NCBI RefSeq assembly: GCF_000012825.1 | Contig: NC_009614.1 | Span: forward strand, 558,001 to 622,000 | Length of the DNA: 64,000 bases | From: Phocaeicola vulgatus ATCC 8482 | GTDB taxonomy: Bacteria > Bacteroidota > Bacteroidia > Bacteroidales > Bacteroidaceae | Direction: 5' to 3' | Shown here: one piece after another, positions 44,522 through 53,596 of the stretch | Layout of the letters: each line of letters begins with the position of its first letter | How positions within the stretch are numbered: the stretch's first letter is position 1 | The notes under the pieces: generated by a model | The model's input: only the letters and a program-made list of their open reading frames with translations | Database searches by the model: none | Told to the model about the DNA's origin: nothing | Position numbers and translations under genes: made by a program

Positions 44522-46078
44522 TCAAAAAGGCCATATCAGCGGTATCAGAATAACCGAAATTATAAATGTCAATATATTCAACGGCAAACCGATACGTACA
44601 AAATCCGTAAACTTATAGTTTCCGATACCCTGCACAATCAAATTAGTCTGATAACCGATAGGAGTGGAAAAACTGGCAGATGCAGCGATGCAAATGACAA
44701 CAAAAAAGGGCATCGGACTTACCCCCAACTGATTGGATAAGGAAAGGGCAAGCGGAAAAGCCAATGCGGCGGCGGCATTATTGGTTATCAGTTCGGTAAA
44801 CAGATTTGTAATGATAAACAAAACAGCCAGCAACACATGCGGACTGTAGTCATCACTCATATCAATGATTCCATGCGCAATGATATCCGCCACTCCGGAA
44901 TTTACCATGGCGCGACTTATAGCAAACGCACAGGCAATGGTTATCAAGATATCCCATGATATATATTTTGTATATTTACGTGCCGGAAAAAGTTTGGTCC
45001 ATGCCATTATCACAGTCGTTACAGCTGCAAAAAAGAACATATCAAGATCAATACCGGGAAGTAATTCTTCCATAAAAGGCAACTCTCCTACTGTTGCCCC
45101 CACAATCATCAGCACCAATAAAGTCAATGCAAACCAACGTTTCTTTCTCCCGGCTTTCGGCTCGGTATCTTTGCCATTGGCCAATAACACGAATACAGAA
45201 GAATCTCCCCATGTAGAGATAAATGAATCATCCGCCCATAGCACCAACGTATCTCCCTCATGAAACTTCACCCGTGACAGATTCTCTACAATACTAACTC
45301 CGCTTCGTTTTATTTCTTTTACTTCAGCACCATAATGACGGACAAAATTAAAATCCCCCACCCTTTTATTGATACCCGGGAAACGAGCACCTATCACCGC
45401 TTCAACACGATGAAAAGAAGACGCATCCGCTTCCCCATGTTCGTCGCCTACCGTGTCTTTCCGGACCTCCGGCAACAACCTGGAAGAAAAAAACAACAAA
45501 TAAACAATTCCTGCCAAAGCAATGAAAATGCCCACCCGGCCTAATTCAAACATACCAAAGCCCTTATATCCGGCATCTAAAATCATACCATCCACCACCA
45601 GATTAGTAGAAGTCCCGATAAGCGTACACATTCCCCCCAGTATGGTAGCATATGAAAGAGGGATCAAGAATTTAGTTGCCGGAATGCGGACAGATTCCGC
45701 CCAACGTTTAATAATAGGAGCAAAAATCACAACCACCGGCGTATTATTGAGAAAAGCAGAAACAAAAGAAATAGCGGGCAGCATACGTGCCTGCGCCTTC
45801 ATGACCGTTGTCTTCTCTTGAGGCAGAAGTTTCTTTATCAACTGTCCCAACGCTCCCGATTGCCGGACTCCTTCACTGATCAGGAAAAGCAACGCTACGG
45901 TAATCATCCCTTTATTACTGAATCCCTCCAACATCTCTTTCGGAGTCAATATACCGAAACAAAGAAAGAGTACAGTAACAGAGAACAGAATCATTCCGGG
46001 ACGCATTTTATCAAGGACTAATGCAGTCACCATCCCTATTAATCCCAAAAACACAATAATCATTTCGAATGTCAGCAT
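44522..46078 (-). CDS. SLC13/DASS-type anion transporter with TrkA-C domain, probable sulfate importer
   Basis: A 518-residue inner-membrane transporter with about 11-12 hydrophobic segments and a soluble RCK_C/TrkA-C-like insert at about 210-290 (AVIGARFPGINKRVGDFNF ... FHEGDTLVLWAD). Conserved helical hairpin motifs of the family are visible (FLNNTPVVVIFAPII; ITNNAAAALAFPLALSLS). SLC13 proteins move sulfate or dicarboxylates with sodium; between cysQ and cysC the logical substrate is sulfate. Some Bacteroides clusters place the same transporter next to cysC-cysD-cysN. Confidence 0.88.
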   Translation of the reverse strand: MLTFEMIIVFLGLIGMVTALVLDKMRPGMILFSVTVLFLCFGILTPKEMLEGFSNKGMITVALLFLISEGVRQSGALGQLIKKLLPQEKTTVMKAQARMLPAISFVSAFLNNTPVVVIFAPIIKRWAESVRIPATKFLIPLSYATILGGMCTLIGTSTNLVVDGMILDAGYKGFGMFELGRVGIFIALAGIVYLLFFSSRLLPEVRKDTVGDEHGEADASSFHRVEAVIGARFPGINKRVGDFNFVRHYGAEVKEIKRSGVSIVENLSRVKFHEGDTLVLWADDSFISTWGDSSVFVLLANGKDTEPKAGRKKRWFALTLLVLMIVGATVGELPFMEELLPGIDLDMFFFAAVTTVIMAWTKLFPARKYTKYISWDILITIACAFAISRAMVNSGVADIIAHGIIDMSDDYSPHVLLAVLFIITNLFTELITNNAAAALAFPLALSLSNQLGVSPMPFFVVICIAASASFSTPIGYQTNLIVQGIGNYKFTDFVRIGLPLNILTFIISVILIPLIWPF

Positions 46079-46090
46079 CGTTTCCGGATA

Positions 46091-46915
46091 TTAATTTCGT
46101 TTAACGACAAACCAAGGATTCAGCAAGTCCGGCTTGTTATATTTCAACGGTTCTTCTTTTCCCGCCTGATATATTTCTGCTCCGGATGCCTTGGCTATGG
46201 CATGACCGGCAGCCGTATCCCACTCCATGGTAGGAGCAAAACGGGGATATTCATCGGCCAGTCCCTCACACACTTTGCAAATCTTGATGGAACTGCCTAC
46301 AGACACCAACTCCACATGAGGGTATATCTTTCGCTTTTCCTCAATATACTCTTCCGTTTCGGCCGACAGATGGGAACGGGAAGCAACAATGACAAAAACT
46401 TCATTTGTTTCGGCACAGGGCATACGAAATGCCGATGCCTTCATTTCTTCCAGTGAACGGCCTGCACGTCCGGTCACTCCTTCCATTTTATAAGCGCCGG
46501 TTGCCACTTCACCCCAATAAAGCGTTTCTTTGACAGGAACATAAATCACTCCAAAAACAGGAACTCCTTCTTTTACCAAAGCAATATTGACAGTAAATTC
46601 CCCATTCCGTTTTATAAATTCCTTTGTTCCATCCAAGGGATCGACTATCCACAACGTATCCCATTGCGCCCGTTTCTCGTAAGGCAAATGCTTTCCTTCC
46701 TCACTCAATACCGGATAGTCTGTTTCCTGCAAATAAGTCATAATGGTTTCATGCGCCTTACGGTCTGCAAGAGTCAGTGGAGAATTATCGGCTTTCCTTT
46801 CAACCTGAAAATCAGAAGAAGGATCATTATAAACGTTCAGAATTTCCTTACCGGCAGCTAAAGCCGCATCCATCGCTTTTAATATATATTCAGTCTGCAT
46901 AGTGTTTACTTCCAT
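46091..46915 (-). CDS. cysQ: 3'(2'),5'-bisphosphate nucleotidase
   Basis: A 274-residue magnesium-dependent phosphatase of the inositol-monophosphatase superfamily that converts PAP to AMP, removing the inhibitory by-product of sulfotransfer. Metal-binding motifs are complete: LSEEGK (about 70-75), VDPLDGTKEF (91-100) and EWDTAAGHAIAKASG near 231-245. Its first ATG overlaps the stop of the upstream gene by one base (TAATG); Met6 (46900) is an alternative. Its place in the operon closes the PAPS-PAP cycle. Confidence 0.95.
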   Translation of the reverse strand: MEVNTMQTEYILKAMDAALAAGKEILNVYNDPSSDFQVERKADNSPLTLADRKAHETIMTYLQETDYPVLSEEGKHLPYEKRAQWDTLWIVDPLDGTKEFIKRNGEFTVNIALVKEGVPVFGVIYVPVKETLYWGEVATGAYKMEGVTGRAGRSLEEMKASAFRMPCAETNEVFVIVASRSHLSAETEEYIEEKRKIYPHVELVSVGSSIKICKVCEGLADEYPRFAPTMEWDTAAGHAIAKASGAEIYQAGKEEPLKYNKPDLLNPWFVVKRN

Positions 46916-48123
46916 TAAAATGCTTCTGTCATATTGAAATAGAACAAACTTTGATCATTGGCAAAATTACGTCCGAAATCCAGACGTACATTCATACGCG
47001 GCTGCACCTCGATACGAAGTCCCACACCGGCATTAGGAAGCACTCCTTCAATCTTACCCATGGTAGGCCCCATAAAACCGCACCCTCCCCATGCAACAAA
47101 ACCCAAATGATGCAACATACGCTTTACCCATGTACTTTTATCCGTATTGAACATCTGACGATATTCGGCAAGCACCACATGAGAGGATTTATCACGATAC
47201 TGCCCCATATAATATCCACGAAGATCAAAAGGAGTGCCACTTAAAGCATATTGGTTCATAGGAACATCCCCAAACACATTCTTGGTTTGGGCAGTCCAAG
47301 CTATAACTTTTCTATTTCCTACCTTTTTGTATTGGCGGTAGTCCACTTCCAAGCGGTAGAAGTTATTATCTCCTCCCAAAAACTTCTGGTACATCAGCCC
47401 ACGAAAATCCAGATAAATGCCTTTATAAGCATTGGCAGGAATATCCCGGCTGTCATAAGTCAGCAGAAATCCCACTCCCGAACTGAAATTGGAATATCCG
47501 TGAGCAGTGCCTCCCAACCTTTTGTAATCAGGCTGATCTACCAAATACTTGGCAGGCTCGGATATTTTATCATAACTCAAGTCAATCTGGGGACCGGCAA
47601 AGAAATTACTTTTACCCAAACGGAATAAAAACCACGGATTAATCTGGAAACCGCTATAACGATATTCACTGGTAGAGTCACTGCGCTCATAATGCTTATT
47701 GGTAGCATAGCCGATACCATAAAAATTCTCCAATGTATTCTTGTAAGTGAATTTTCCAAAAATACGGAATTTATCATTTTTGAAAAACAACTGAGGCTTC
47801 ACCATCAGATTCAAGCCCCCCTCGAACATTACCGCAACAGCCATCGGCAACACAGAACGTTTCTGCAAGGTATCCGACGGATTCATACGAAATGTAACAA
47901 GAGCACTACCTCCTATTAACGCACCAAAGTCCGGAGTATAACTCGGTCCTCCCAATATATTATAATGTATATTGCGCTTAGCCACCTTCCGGCGTCTTAA
48001 TTCTTTTTTTGAAAGTTGATGGATGGTGGTATCCTCAGGATTACTACCTATGTCACTTCCTTGTGCCGCCATATTCAAAGAACAAAGCAGGCACAGGACC
48101 AAGCTAAGTAATGTTATTTTCAT
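46915..48123 (-). CDS. BamA/TamA-like (surface antigen) outer-membrane beta-barrel protein
   Basis: The first gene of the operon. The start at 48123 (MKITLLSLVLCLLCSLNMAAQ) gives a clean signal peptide and 402 residues; a 12-codon upstream extension is open but unlikely. After the signal peptide a basic linker leads into a barrel of about 320 residues with the Bac_surface_Ag signature (LPNAGVGLRIEVQPRMNVRL near the end), ending in an aromatic residue (FYFNMTEAF), as outer-membrane barrels do. No POTRA domain is evident, so it is a short barrel, not BamA itself. Stop and cysQ start overlap (TAATG). Role in the sulfonation operon is unknown; passage of acceptor or product is one idea. Confidence 0.8.
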   Translation of the reverse strand: MKITLLSLVLCLLCSLNMAAQGSDIGSNPEDTTIHQLSKKELRRRKVAKRNIHYNILGGPSYTPDFGALIGGSALVTFRMNPSDTLQKRSVLPMAVAVMFEGGLNLMVKPQLFFKNDKFRIFGKFTYKNTLENFYGIGYATNKHYERSDSTSEYRYSGFQINPWFLFRLGKSNFFAGPQIDLSYDKISEPAKYLVDQPDYKRLGGTAHGYSNFSSGVGFLLTYDSRDIPANAYKGIYLDFRGLMYQKFLGGDNNFYRLEVDYRQYKKVGNRKVIAWTAQTKNVFGDVPMNQYALSGTPFDLRGYYMGQYRDKSSHVVLAEYRQMFNTDKSTWVKRMLHHLGFVAWGGCGFMGPTMGKIEGVLPNAGVGLRIEVQPRMNVRLDFGRNFANDQSLFYFNMTEAF

Positions 48124-48186
48124 ATAATAGTTTATTGTCTGCCCAAAGTCCTTACTCAAAAAAACTTTCTACGGCAAATGAGTTTT

Positions 48187-48194
48187 CAAAAGTA
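48187..48194 (-). promoter_or_regulatory. Candidate -7 element of the sulfonation operon
   Basis: On the minus strand it reads TACTTTTG, an exact TAnnTTTG match, 64 bases before the first ATG. No -33 TTG at the standard 19-base distance was found, so the promoter may need an activator. Confidence 0.4.
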
Positions 48195-48281
48195 CAAAAG
48201 TCCTGCCAAAGAATAACGGTGTGTTGAATTTGTTTTTATTTAGTTCAAGAATCTTCACGTTCTTTATAATGTAACAATGTG

Positions 48282-48355
48282 TCAATATGCCAATGTGTCA
48301 ATTACCATGCGGACATAGAGCAGCACATTGGCAAACCAGCACATTGGCAAATTAT
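48282..48355. repeat. Cluster of short direct and inverted repeats (CACATTGGCA)
   Basis: TGCCAATGTG with flanking TGTCAAT copies (about 48282-48302) is followed by two direct copies of AGCACATTGGCAAA (about 48323-48353), inverted relative to the first. It lies at the 3' end of mutL and upstream of the sulfonation operon. It could form alternative hairpins. Confidence 0.5.
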
Positions 48356-50220
48356 TTAAACAGTTTTTCCAAATCATCCTCATTAATCACGGAAAGAACC
48401 GTTTTACCATCCGGAGTATAATTAGGAGTAGCCACAGCAAACAAGCCATCCACCAAACCTGTCATTTCCTCATTCGTCAACACTTGTCCGGGAACAATTG
48501 CCGCCGCTTTAGCCAAAGTCAATGCCAGAATACTCTGCACCTCTTCTTTTACCTTGCCACCTTTTTCCATAGCTGTATGCACCATATTTTGGATCAAGTC
48601 TATCGGGTTAAGGCCTTCAATACCTGCAGGAACACCGTTTATGGCATAACTTCCTCCTCCCAAATCAGTCAGTTCAAATCCCAGGAAAGACAAGTCTTCC
48701 ATAATTTCCTGCAAAATAGCCACTTCGGAAAGCGGAAACTGCACAATATCCGGAAACAGCATTCCTTGAGAAACACCTTGACGACGACTTATCTGGTCTA
48801 TATACTTGTCATATAAAATACGGATATGGGCACGCTGCTGATCAATGATCATTAAGCCGGACTTTACAGAAGTCAAAATAAAACGTCCTTTAAACTGATA
48901 ATGCTGGCCAGATTTCTCACTGACTGAAGAGTCCTCCACATGATCATACAATCCGGGATTTTCCTCCGCAGGAGAAGCCTCTTCCGCCCTATAATCATTC
49001 TCGTCAGGATGAAAGTTTTGAGAAGAAGCATGACGTTCCAGCCCCGCATACAGTTGTTCCCAGTCCTTACTAGGCTTTGAATAAGAAGAGGGAGGAGCAG
49101 CCGAAACATTAAAAGGATTATAATCAGGATTATAAGTCGTCTTTGGTGGCTGTATACCAGTGTATGGAGATGCATCAAAGGCTGGAATATCCGGCATTCC
49201 CTCCGTATCAAAATCAATGGAAGGTACCGCATTGAACTTACCTAGAGTTTCTTTCACGGCAGCTGCCAATATCTGCCAGATGGCTTGCTCGTTCTCAAAC
49301 TTTATCTCTGTTTTAGTAGGATGTATGTTCACATCAATATTAGCAGGATCCACCTCAAAATAAATGAAATAAGATACTTGCTCACCCACGGGAACCAACT
49401 GCTCGTATGCATCCATGATAGCCTTATGAAAATAAGGATGGCGCATATATCGCCCGTTTACAAAGAAATATTGGCGGGCTCCTTTCTTACGGGCTGTTTC
49501 AGGTTTTCCTACAAACCCGGAAACACGGACCATTGTAGTATCTACATCCAGCGATAACAACTCCTGATTTATTTTCTTTCCGAAAACTCCCATGATACGC
49601 TGGCGCAACTGAAGTGCAGGAAGATTGAACAGTTCCGCCCCATTATGATGCAAAGTGAAAGACACCTCCGGATTAACCAATACAATCCGTTCAAACTCCG
49701 TCAATATATTACTCAGTTCCGTCTGGTTCGACTTCAGGAACTTACGACGCGCCGGCACATTAAAGAATAAATTCTTCACACTGAAGCTACTGCCTTTCGG
49801 GCAAGAAACCGCCTCCTGTCCCTCTACCTTGGAGCCGGATATCGTCAACATCGTTCCCAATTCCTCCCCTTCCATACGAGTACGAAGCTCCACCTGAGCC
49901 ACAGCAGCAATAGAAGCCAAAGCCTCTCCACGAAATCCCATGGTATGCAAAGCAAACAAATCAGCAGCTTCACGAATTTTAGAAGTCGCATGGCGCTCAA
50001 AAGACAAACGTGCATCTGTTTCCGACATACCTTTTCCATCATCAATCACCTGAATGGAAGTCTTTCCTGCATCCACTACCAACACGTCAACGTGCTGAGC
50101 ACCTGCGTCGATAGCATTCTCCACCAATTCTTTAATCACTGATGCAGGACGCTGAATCACCTCTCCCGCTGCTATCTGATTGGCAACGGAATCCGGCAGC
50201 AAACGGATAATATCGCTCAT
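48352..50220 (-). CDS. mutL: DNA mismatch repair protein MutL
   Basis: A 622-residue mismatch-repair ATPase. The GHKL ATPase domain has [11 protein letters not shown] (about 31-41), DDGKGM and [10 protein letters not shown] (about 93-102); the S5-like domain follows to about 330. A poorly conserved, Pro/Ser-rich linker (about 335-430) and a dimerisation domain complete it. The endonuclease motif DQHAxxExxxxE is replaced by [14 protein letters not shown], lacking both acidic residues, so latent endonuclease activity is doubtful. Last gene of the guaB-to-mutL unit. Confidence 0.96.
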   Translation of the reverse strand: MSDIIRLLPDSVANQIAAGEVIQRPASVIKELVENAIDAGAQHVDVLVVDAGKTSIQVIDDGKGMSETDARLSFERHATSKIREAADLFALHTMGFRGEALASIAAVAQVELRTRMEGEELGTMLTISGSKVEGQEAVSCPKGSSFSVKNLFFNVPARRKFLKSNQTELSNILTEFERIVLVNPEVSFTLHHNGAELFNLPALQLRQRIMGVFGKKINQELLSLDVDTTMVRVSGFVGKPETARKKGARQYFFVNGRYMRHPYFHKAIMDAYEQLVPVGEQVSYFIYFEVDPANIDVNIHPTKTEIKFENEQAIWQILAAAVKETLGKFNAVPSIDFDTEGMPDIPAFDASPYTGIQPPKTTYNPDYNPFNVSAAPPSSYSKPSKDWEQLYAGLERHASSQNFHPDENDYRAEEASPAEENPGLYDHVEDSSVSEKSGQHYQFKGRFILTSVKSGLMIIDQQRAHIRILYDKYIDQISRRQGVSQGMLFPDIVQFPLSEVAILQEIMEDLSFLGFELTDLGGGSYAINGVPAGIEGLNPIDLIQNMVHTAMEKGGKVKEEVQSILALTLAKAAAIVPGQVLTNEEMTGLVDGLFAVATPNYTPDGKTVLSVINEDDLEKLFK

Positions 50221-50241
50221 ATATCTTATAAACTTACGTAA

Positions 50242-50538
50242 TTAAAAAGTAAACTCACCGGTCACCAGGTAATGCAGAATATACAACAAAACCAAAATGG
50301 CCACAAACAAAGCTCCATAAGTCATCGGCTTACGCCCGCTTTCTTTTCTGCGTTTTAAATGCTTGGTACCTTGAACGAACTTTCCACGGATATCTTCCGG
50401 AGAAAATTCTTTGGGAGGAAGCATACCCAACTCGCGTTTGGCTTTCTCCTCCAGTTTTTGCAGCTTCTCCTTCCGTTCATCCACATAAATATATTGATGG
50501 TTGAAACGGCGGGGCTTTTCCATCTTAAACATTCCCAT
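50242..50538 (-). CDS. Small single-pass membrane protein, conserved hypothetical type
   Basis: A 98-residue protein with a charged, helix-prone N-terminal region (KEKLQKLEEKAKRELG, about 23-38) and one C-terminal membrane helix (YGALFVAILVLLYILHYLV, about 74-92). No signal peptide. Met4-Met6 are alternative starts. It sits tightly between the OstA-like gene (2 bases) and mutL (21 bases). I do not recognise a function; the position suggests an envelope-related role. Confidence 0.7.
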   Translation of the reverse strand: MGMFKMEKPRRFNHQYIYVDERKEKLQKLEEKAKRELGMLPPKEFSPEDIRGKFVQGTKHLKRRKESGRKPMTYGALFVAILVLLYILHYLVTGEFTF

Positions 50539-50540
50539 AG

Positions 50541-52208
50541 CTATTTCTTTTTATTAAATAAATTATGATTGGGCAAAGGAACAGCGCTCCGGTTACTCTT
50601 CTTCAACCCCTGACCGGCTTTCTTTCCACGCCACTTAAAGATATCCTCTTTATCAAGCGGACGGATATAGTCAAACCACACAAAGTTATCCAACTTCATC
50701 TTCTCCGGCGGACGTTGGAGCATAGGATAAAGAGTACCGTTCGATTTCGGACTCATAATCATTTTTTTCATCTTCCGGTTTTCCAGAAACATATTCAGCA
50801 GACTGGTTTCAGAAACATTCATTCCAATCAGTGTACTGTCGCTTTCCATCGGATAATATACCAGACGAACCGAACCGATCACATCTACTTTGCGCATCTC
50901 ACCGCCTTGAAACCAAGCCTTCATCTCTTTTCCTGTCACCTGATTATAACTAGTAGAATCCAGTTGTTCTACAGACAAAGCCTGATTCTGAATATGTGCC
51001 CAGTCTATCGTACTGTCATTCATATAAATCATGATTTTCTCTCCCAGCAACTGCTGGTTGTTATTCCACAGTATAGGGTCATAATACATGGTCAGGCAGC
51101 TATCCTTGGAGGAAAAGACCAACGAATCGCATACCCCCTGCACATCCGTGCGATACATACGTACTTTATGATACGCCCGCGTTTCCCGGAACATAGAATC
51201 AGTATTCAAATAGTAGGTATACATTTGCAATGTATCGGCATGCATAAACAAGCTGTCACCTTGTGAATAATCCACTGCCACCGCTTTTTTAGTAGCAAAA
51301 GCATACTTGGTCAATTCATTATAATAACAATAATCACCAGTCAGCATATTCTTGTTTACAGTATCTGTCATGATCACATTATCAAACGCCTCCCCGTATC
51401 CTTTTACACGATCATAAAACAGACTGTCTCCAGTCAAACGCTTCCCCTCATTGGTCAGCACGGACCGGTCCAACAATTCCGCCTGCCCTATCTGAGTATT
51501 ATAAAAGCCCAATTCCGAATAAATATGGTTAGCATCACTGACAATATCGGACGGACCAAGGATATTGGCTATTTTGGTTGCTGTGCTGTATCGTAATGTA
51601 TCGGAAGTCAAAGTAAACTTAGGATTGACCAACTTCACATCATAATTGAACACAGATATTTTGGTAGCCGGACTATATTCCCCCCATTCCGAAGTCAATA
51701 CATTCTCCTCGTCCATCAATGTCCCGCCATCAAAGTAATATCCCAAATTATAAATACGATCGTAGTTCAGGCTATCCGTCAACAAAGTCGTATTCTTGTT
51801 TTCCATGCGTACATTATAGCGTACCTGGGCAATCTGGGTATTTCCGTCATAAAACAAATAGTCCCCATACAGAAACAAGGTATCCCCCTGCACCATCTTC
51901 ACATTGTCAAAAGCTTCCAGCGAATTCGTTTTCTCATAGAAACAGGCACTGTCACAATACATATATACACTGTCGTGACGGAACGCAACGTTTCCAATCA
52001 GAATCTGTGCATCCGGGTCCGGATTCAACGGACTTTTCTTCAACACATCCGAATGCAACAGATACACCTTGCTTTTAGCCGGTTTCTGTTCCCCTTTTTT
52101 AGCCGGTCTCACCTGAGCCAGCAAGCAAAAGCCGAACAGGCACAGGACACTTACCACAAGTATCCTATGCCTGCCCGAAGAGTATTTATTCTTTCTTTTT
52201 CCAAGCAT
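50541..52208 (-). CDS. OstA/LptA-like envelope protein
   Basis: A 555-residue exported protein; the N-terminal hydrophobic segment at about 16-34 follows a long basic stretch. The rest is a long run of beta-strand repeats with recurring motifs (GDTLFLYGDYLFYDGN, LTSDTLRYSTATKI, LTGDSLFYDRVKGYGEA), the OstA/LptA beta-jellyroll pattern that binds and passes lipopolysaccharide through the periplasm. The C-terminus is basic (RGKKAGQGLKKSN). It is longer than E. coli LptA, as in other Bacteroidota. Next to SurA-type chaperones, it belongs to outer-membrane biogenesis. Confidence 0.82.
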   Translation of the reverse strand: MLGKRKNKYSSGRHRILVVSVLCLFGFCLLAQVRPAKKGEQKPAKSKVYLLHSDVLKKSPLNPDPDAQILIGNVAFRHDSVYMYCDSACFYEKTNSLEAFDNVKMVQGDTLFLYGDYLFYDGNTQIAQVRYNVRMENKNTTLLTDSLNYDRIYNLGYYFDGGTLMDEENVLTSEWGEYSPATKISVFNYDVKLVNPKFTLTSDTLRYSTATKIANILGPSDIVSDANHIYSELGFYNTQIGQAELLDRSVLTNEGKRLTGDSLFYDRVKGYGEAFDNVIMTDTVNKNMLTGDYCYYNELTKYAFATKKAVAVDYSQGDSLFMHADTLQMYTYYLNTDSMFRETRAYHKVRMYRTDVQGVCDSLVFSSKDSCLTMYYDPILWNNNQQLLGEKIMIYMNDSTIDWAHIQNQALSVEQLDSTSYNQVTGKEMKAWFQGGEMRKVDVIGSVRLVYYPMESDSTLIGMNVSETSLLNMFLENRKMKKMIMSPKSNGTLYPMLQRPPEKMKLDNFVWFDYIRPLDKEDIFKWRGKKAGQGLKKSNRSAVPLPNHNLFNKKK

Positions 52209-52225
52209 ATACTTTATACACTACA

Positions 52226-53596
52226 TTATTTCTTTACCCAACCCGGATATTTGAAATCGCATTTCTGCCACTTCTCATTAATACGCACGTAGGTATGTTT
52301 TTGTTTATCCCTGATCCACTTATCAAGTTTTTCTTCGCTGCGTTTTTCCATCACGATGCCTTTCAGCCGTTGGTAGTCTTCCGTTATGGTTGCCTTATGC
52401 CCGTTCAAGCGGGTTTTCAATTTCACGATAGCGCAAATTTCCTTTCCTTTTGCATTAATCATGGTAAAAGGTTTGGAAATTTCCCCCACATTCATGCCTT
52501 CCACCATCTTTGCAGCCTCTTGTGACACCTGTGCCAATTGTTGCATTTCAAAACGCGCCGTACCAGTCTGCGGATTCGCCATCAAACCATGGTTATTACG
52601 CGTGTCCTTATCGTGAGAGATATAAGTAGCGGCATCATCAAAAGTAAATTTCTCATTACGGATATCATTGGCAATAGAATCCAGACGTAACAAGGCTGCT
52701 TCCAGATCTTTTTCATCCACTTTCGGTTTTAACAAGATATGGCGGGTATTGATACGGTCACCACGTTTTTCGATCAACTGGATAATATGGAAGCCGAATT
52801 CAGACTCCACAATCTTGGATACCTTGTTAGGATCTTGCAGATTGAATGCCACATTCGCATATTCAGGTACCAGCTCAGCCCTGCCCATAAAGCCGAGTTC
52901 ACCACCACGGCGGCGCGAACCTTCATCTTCCGAATACAGACGTGCCAAAGTGGAGAAAGCTATTTCACCGGAAGTAACACGTTCCGTATAGTCACGCAAA
53001 GTCTTCTTCACACGCTCAATTTCTTCCTGCGGAATCTTAGGTTCCATAGTAATGATCTGCACTTCTACCTGAGTAGGAATAAAAGGAATACTGTCTTGAG
53101 GAAGATCCTTGAAATAACGACGGACTTCGGCCGGAGTAATCTTGATATCCCCCACAATCTGCTGCTGCATTTTCTGCACCGTTTTTCCATCACGTATATT
53201 CTCGCGGAGCATTTCGCGTATTTGTGTAGAAGTCTTATTATAATATTCTTCTACTTTTTCCTTAGAACCAATCTGATCAATCAGCCAATTTGTACGTCTT
53301 TCCACATCACTGATAATTTCCTGTTCGGAAACCTCAATACTATCAATAGCAGCCTGATGAAGAAACAATTTCTGGATGGCAAGCTGCTCCGGAATAATAC
53401 AATACGGATCACCGTCAAACTTGCGGCCTTCATACTGGGCATTCAGACGTTCATTCTCCACGTCCGATTTTAGAATGGCCTCATCACCTACTACCCATAC
53501 AACCTCGTCTATCACATTGTCTTGCCCGTATACTGAAACAACGGCAAACAGCATCAGCATCAGTGCATAAACTTTGGTACACATCAATTTATTCAT
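52226..53596 (-). CDS. surA-like: SurA-like periplasmic peptidyl-prolyl isomerase/chaperone
   Basis: A 456-residue exported folding factor. The signal peptide ends near VYGQ (residue 25). A SurA_N-type helical domain (about 28-165) precedes two parvulin rotamase domains (about 175-275 and 280-385): the first contains LARLYSEDEGSRRRGGELGF, the second TFDDAATYISHDKDTRNNHG. The C-terminal helix is retained. In Gram-negatives SurA escorts unfolded barrel proteins to the Bam complex. The start region overlaps the end of the upstream lipoprotein gene by 8 bases. Confidence 0.9.
   Translation of the reverse strand: MNKLMCTKVYALMLMLFAVVSVYGQDNVIDEVVWVVGDEAILKSDVENERLNAQYEGRKFDGDPYCIIPEQLAIQKLFLHQAAIDSIEVSEQEIISDVERRTNWLIDQIGSKEKVEEYYNKTSTQIREMLRENIRDGKTVQKMQQQIVGDIKITPAEVRRYFKDLPQDSIPFIPTQVEVQIITMEPKIPQEEIERVKKTLRDYTERVTSGEIAFSTLARLYSEDEGSRRRGGELGFMGRAELVPEYANVAFNLQDPNKVSKIVESEFGFHIIQLIEKRGDRINTRHILLKPKVDEKDLEAALLRLDSIANDIRNEKFTFDDAATYISHDKDTRNNHGLMANPQTGTARFEMQQLAQVSQEAAKMVEGMNVGEISKPFTMINAKGKEICAIVKLKTRLNGHKATITEDYQRLKGIVMEKRSEEKLDKWIRDKQKHTYVRINEKWQKCDFKYPGWVKK

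Noticed and set aside
40327..46915. Assimilatory sulfate reduction operon
   Set aside because: CysN, CysD and CysC are present but there is no CysH, CysI or CysJ; a sulfotransferase and CysQ replace them, pointing to sulfonation.
46915..48159. Longer start at 48159 for the outer-membrane barrel
   Set aside because: The 12 extra residues precede a perfect signal-peptide start at 48123 and overlap the presumed promoter-proximal leader.
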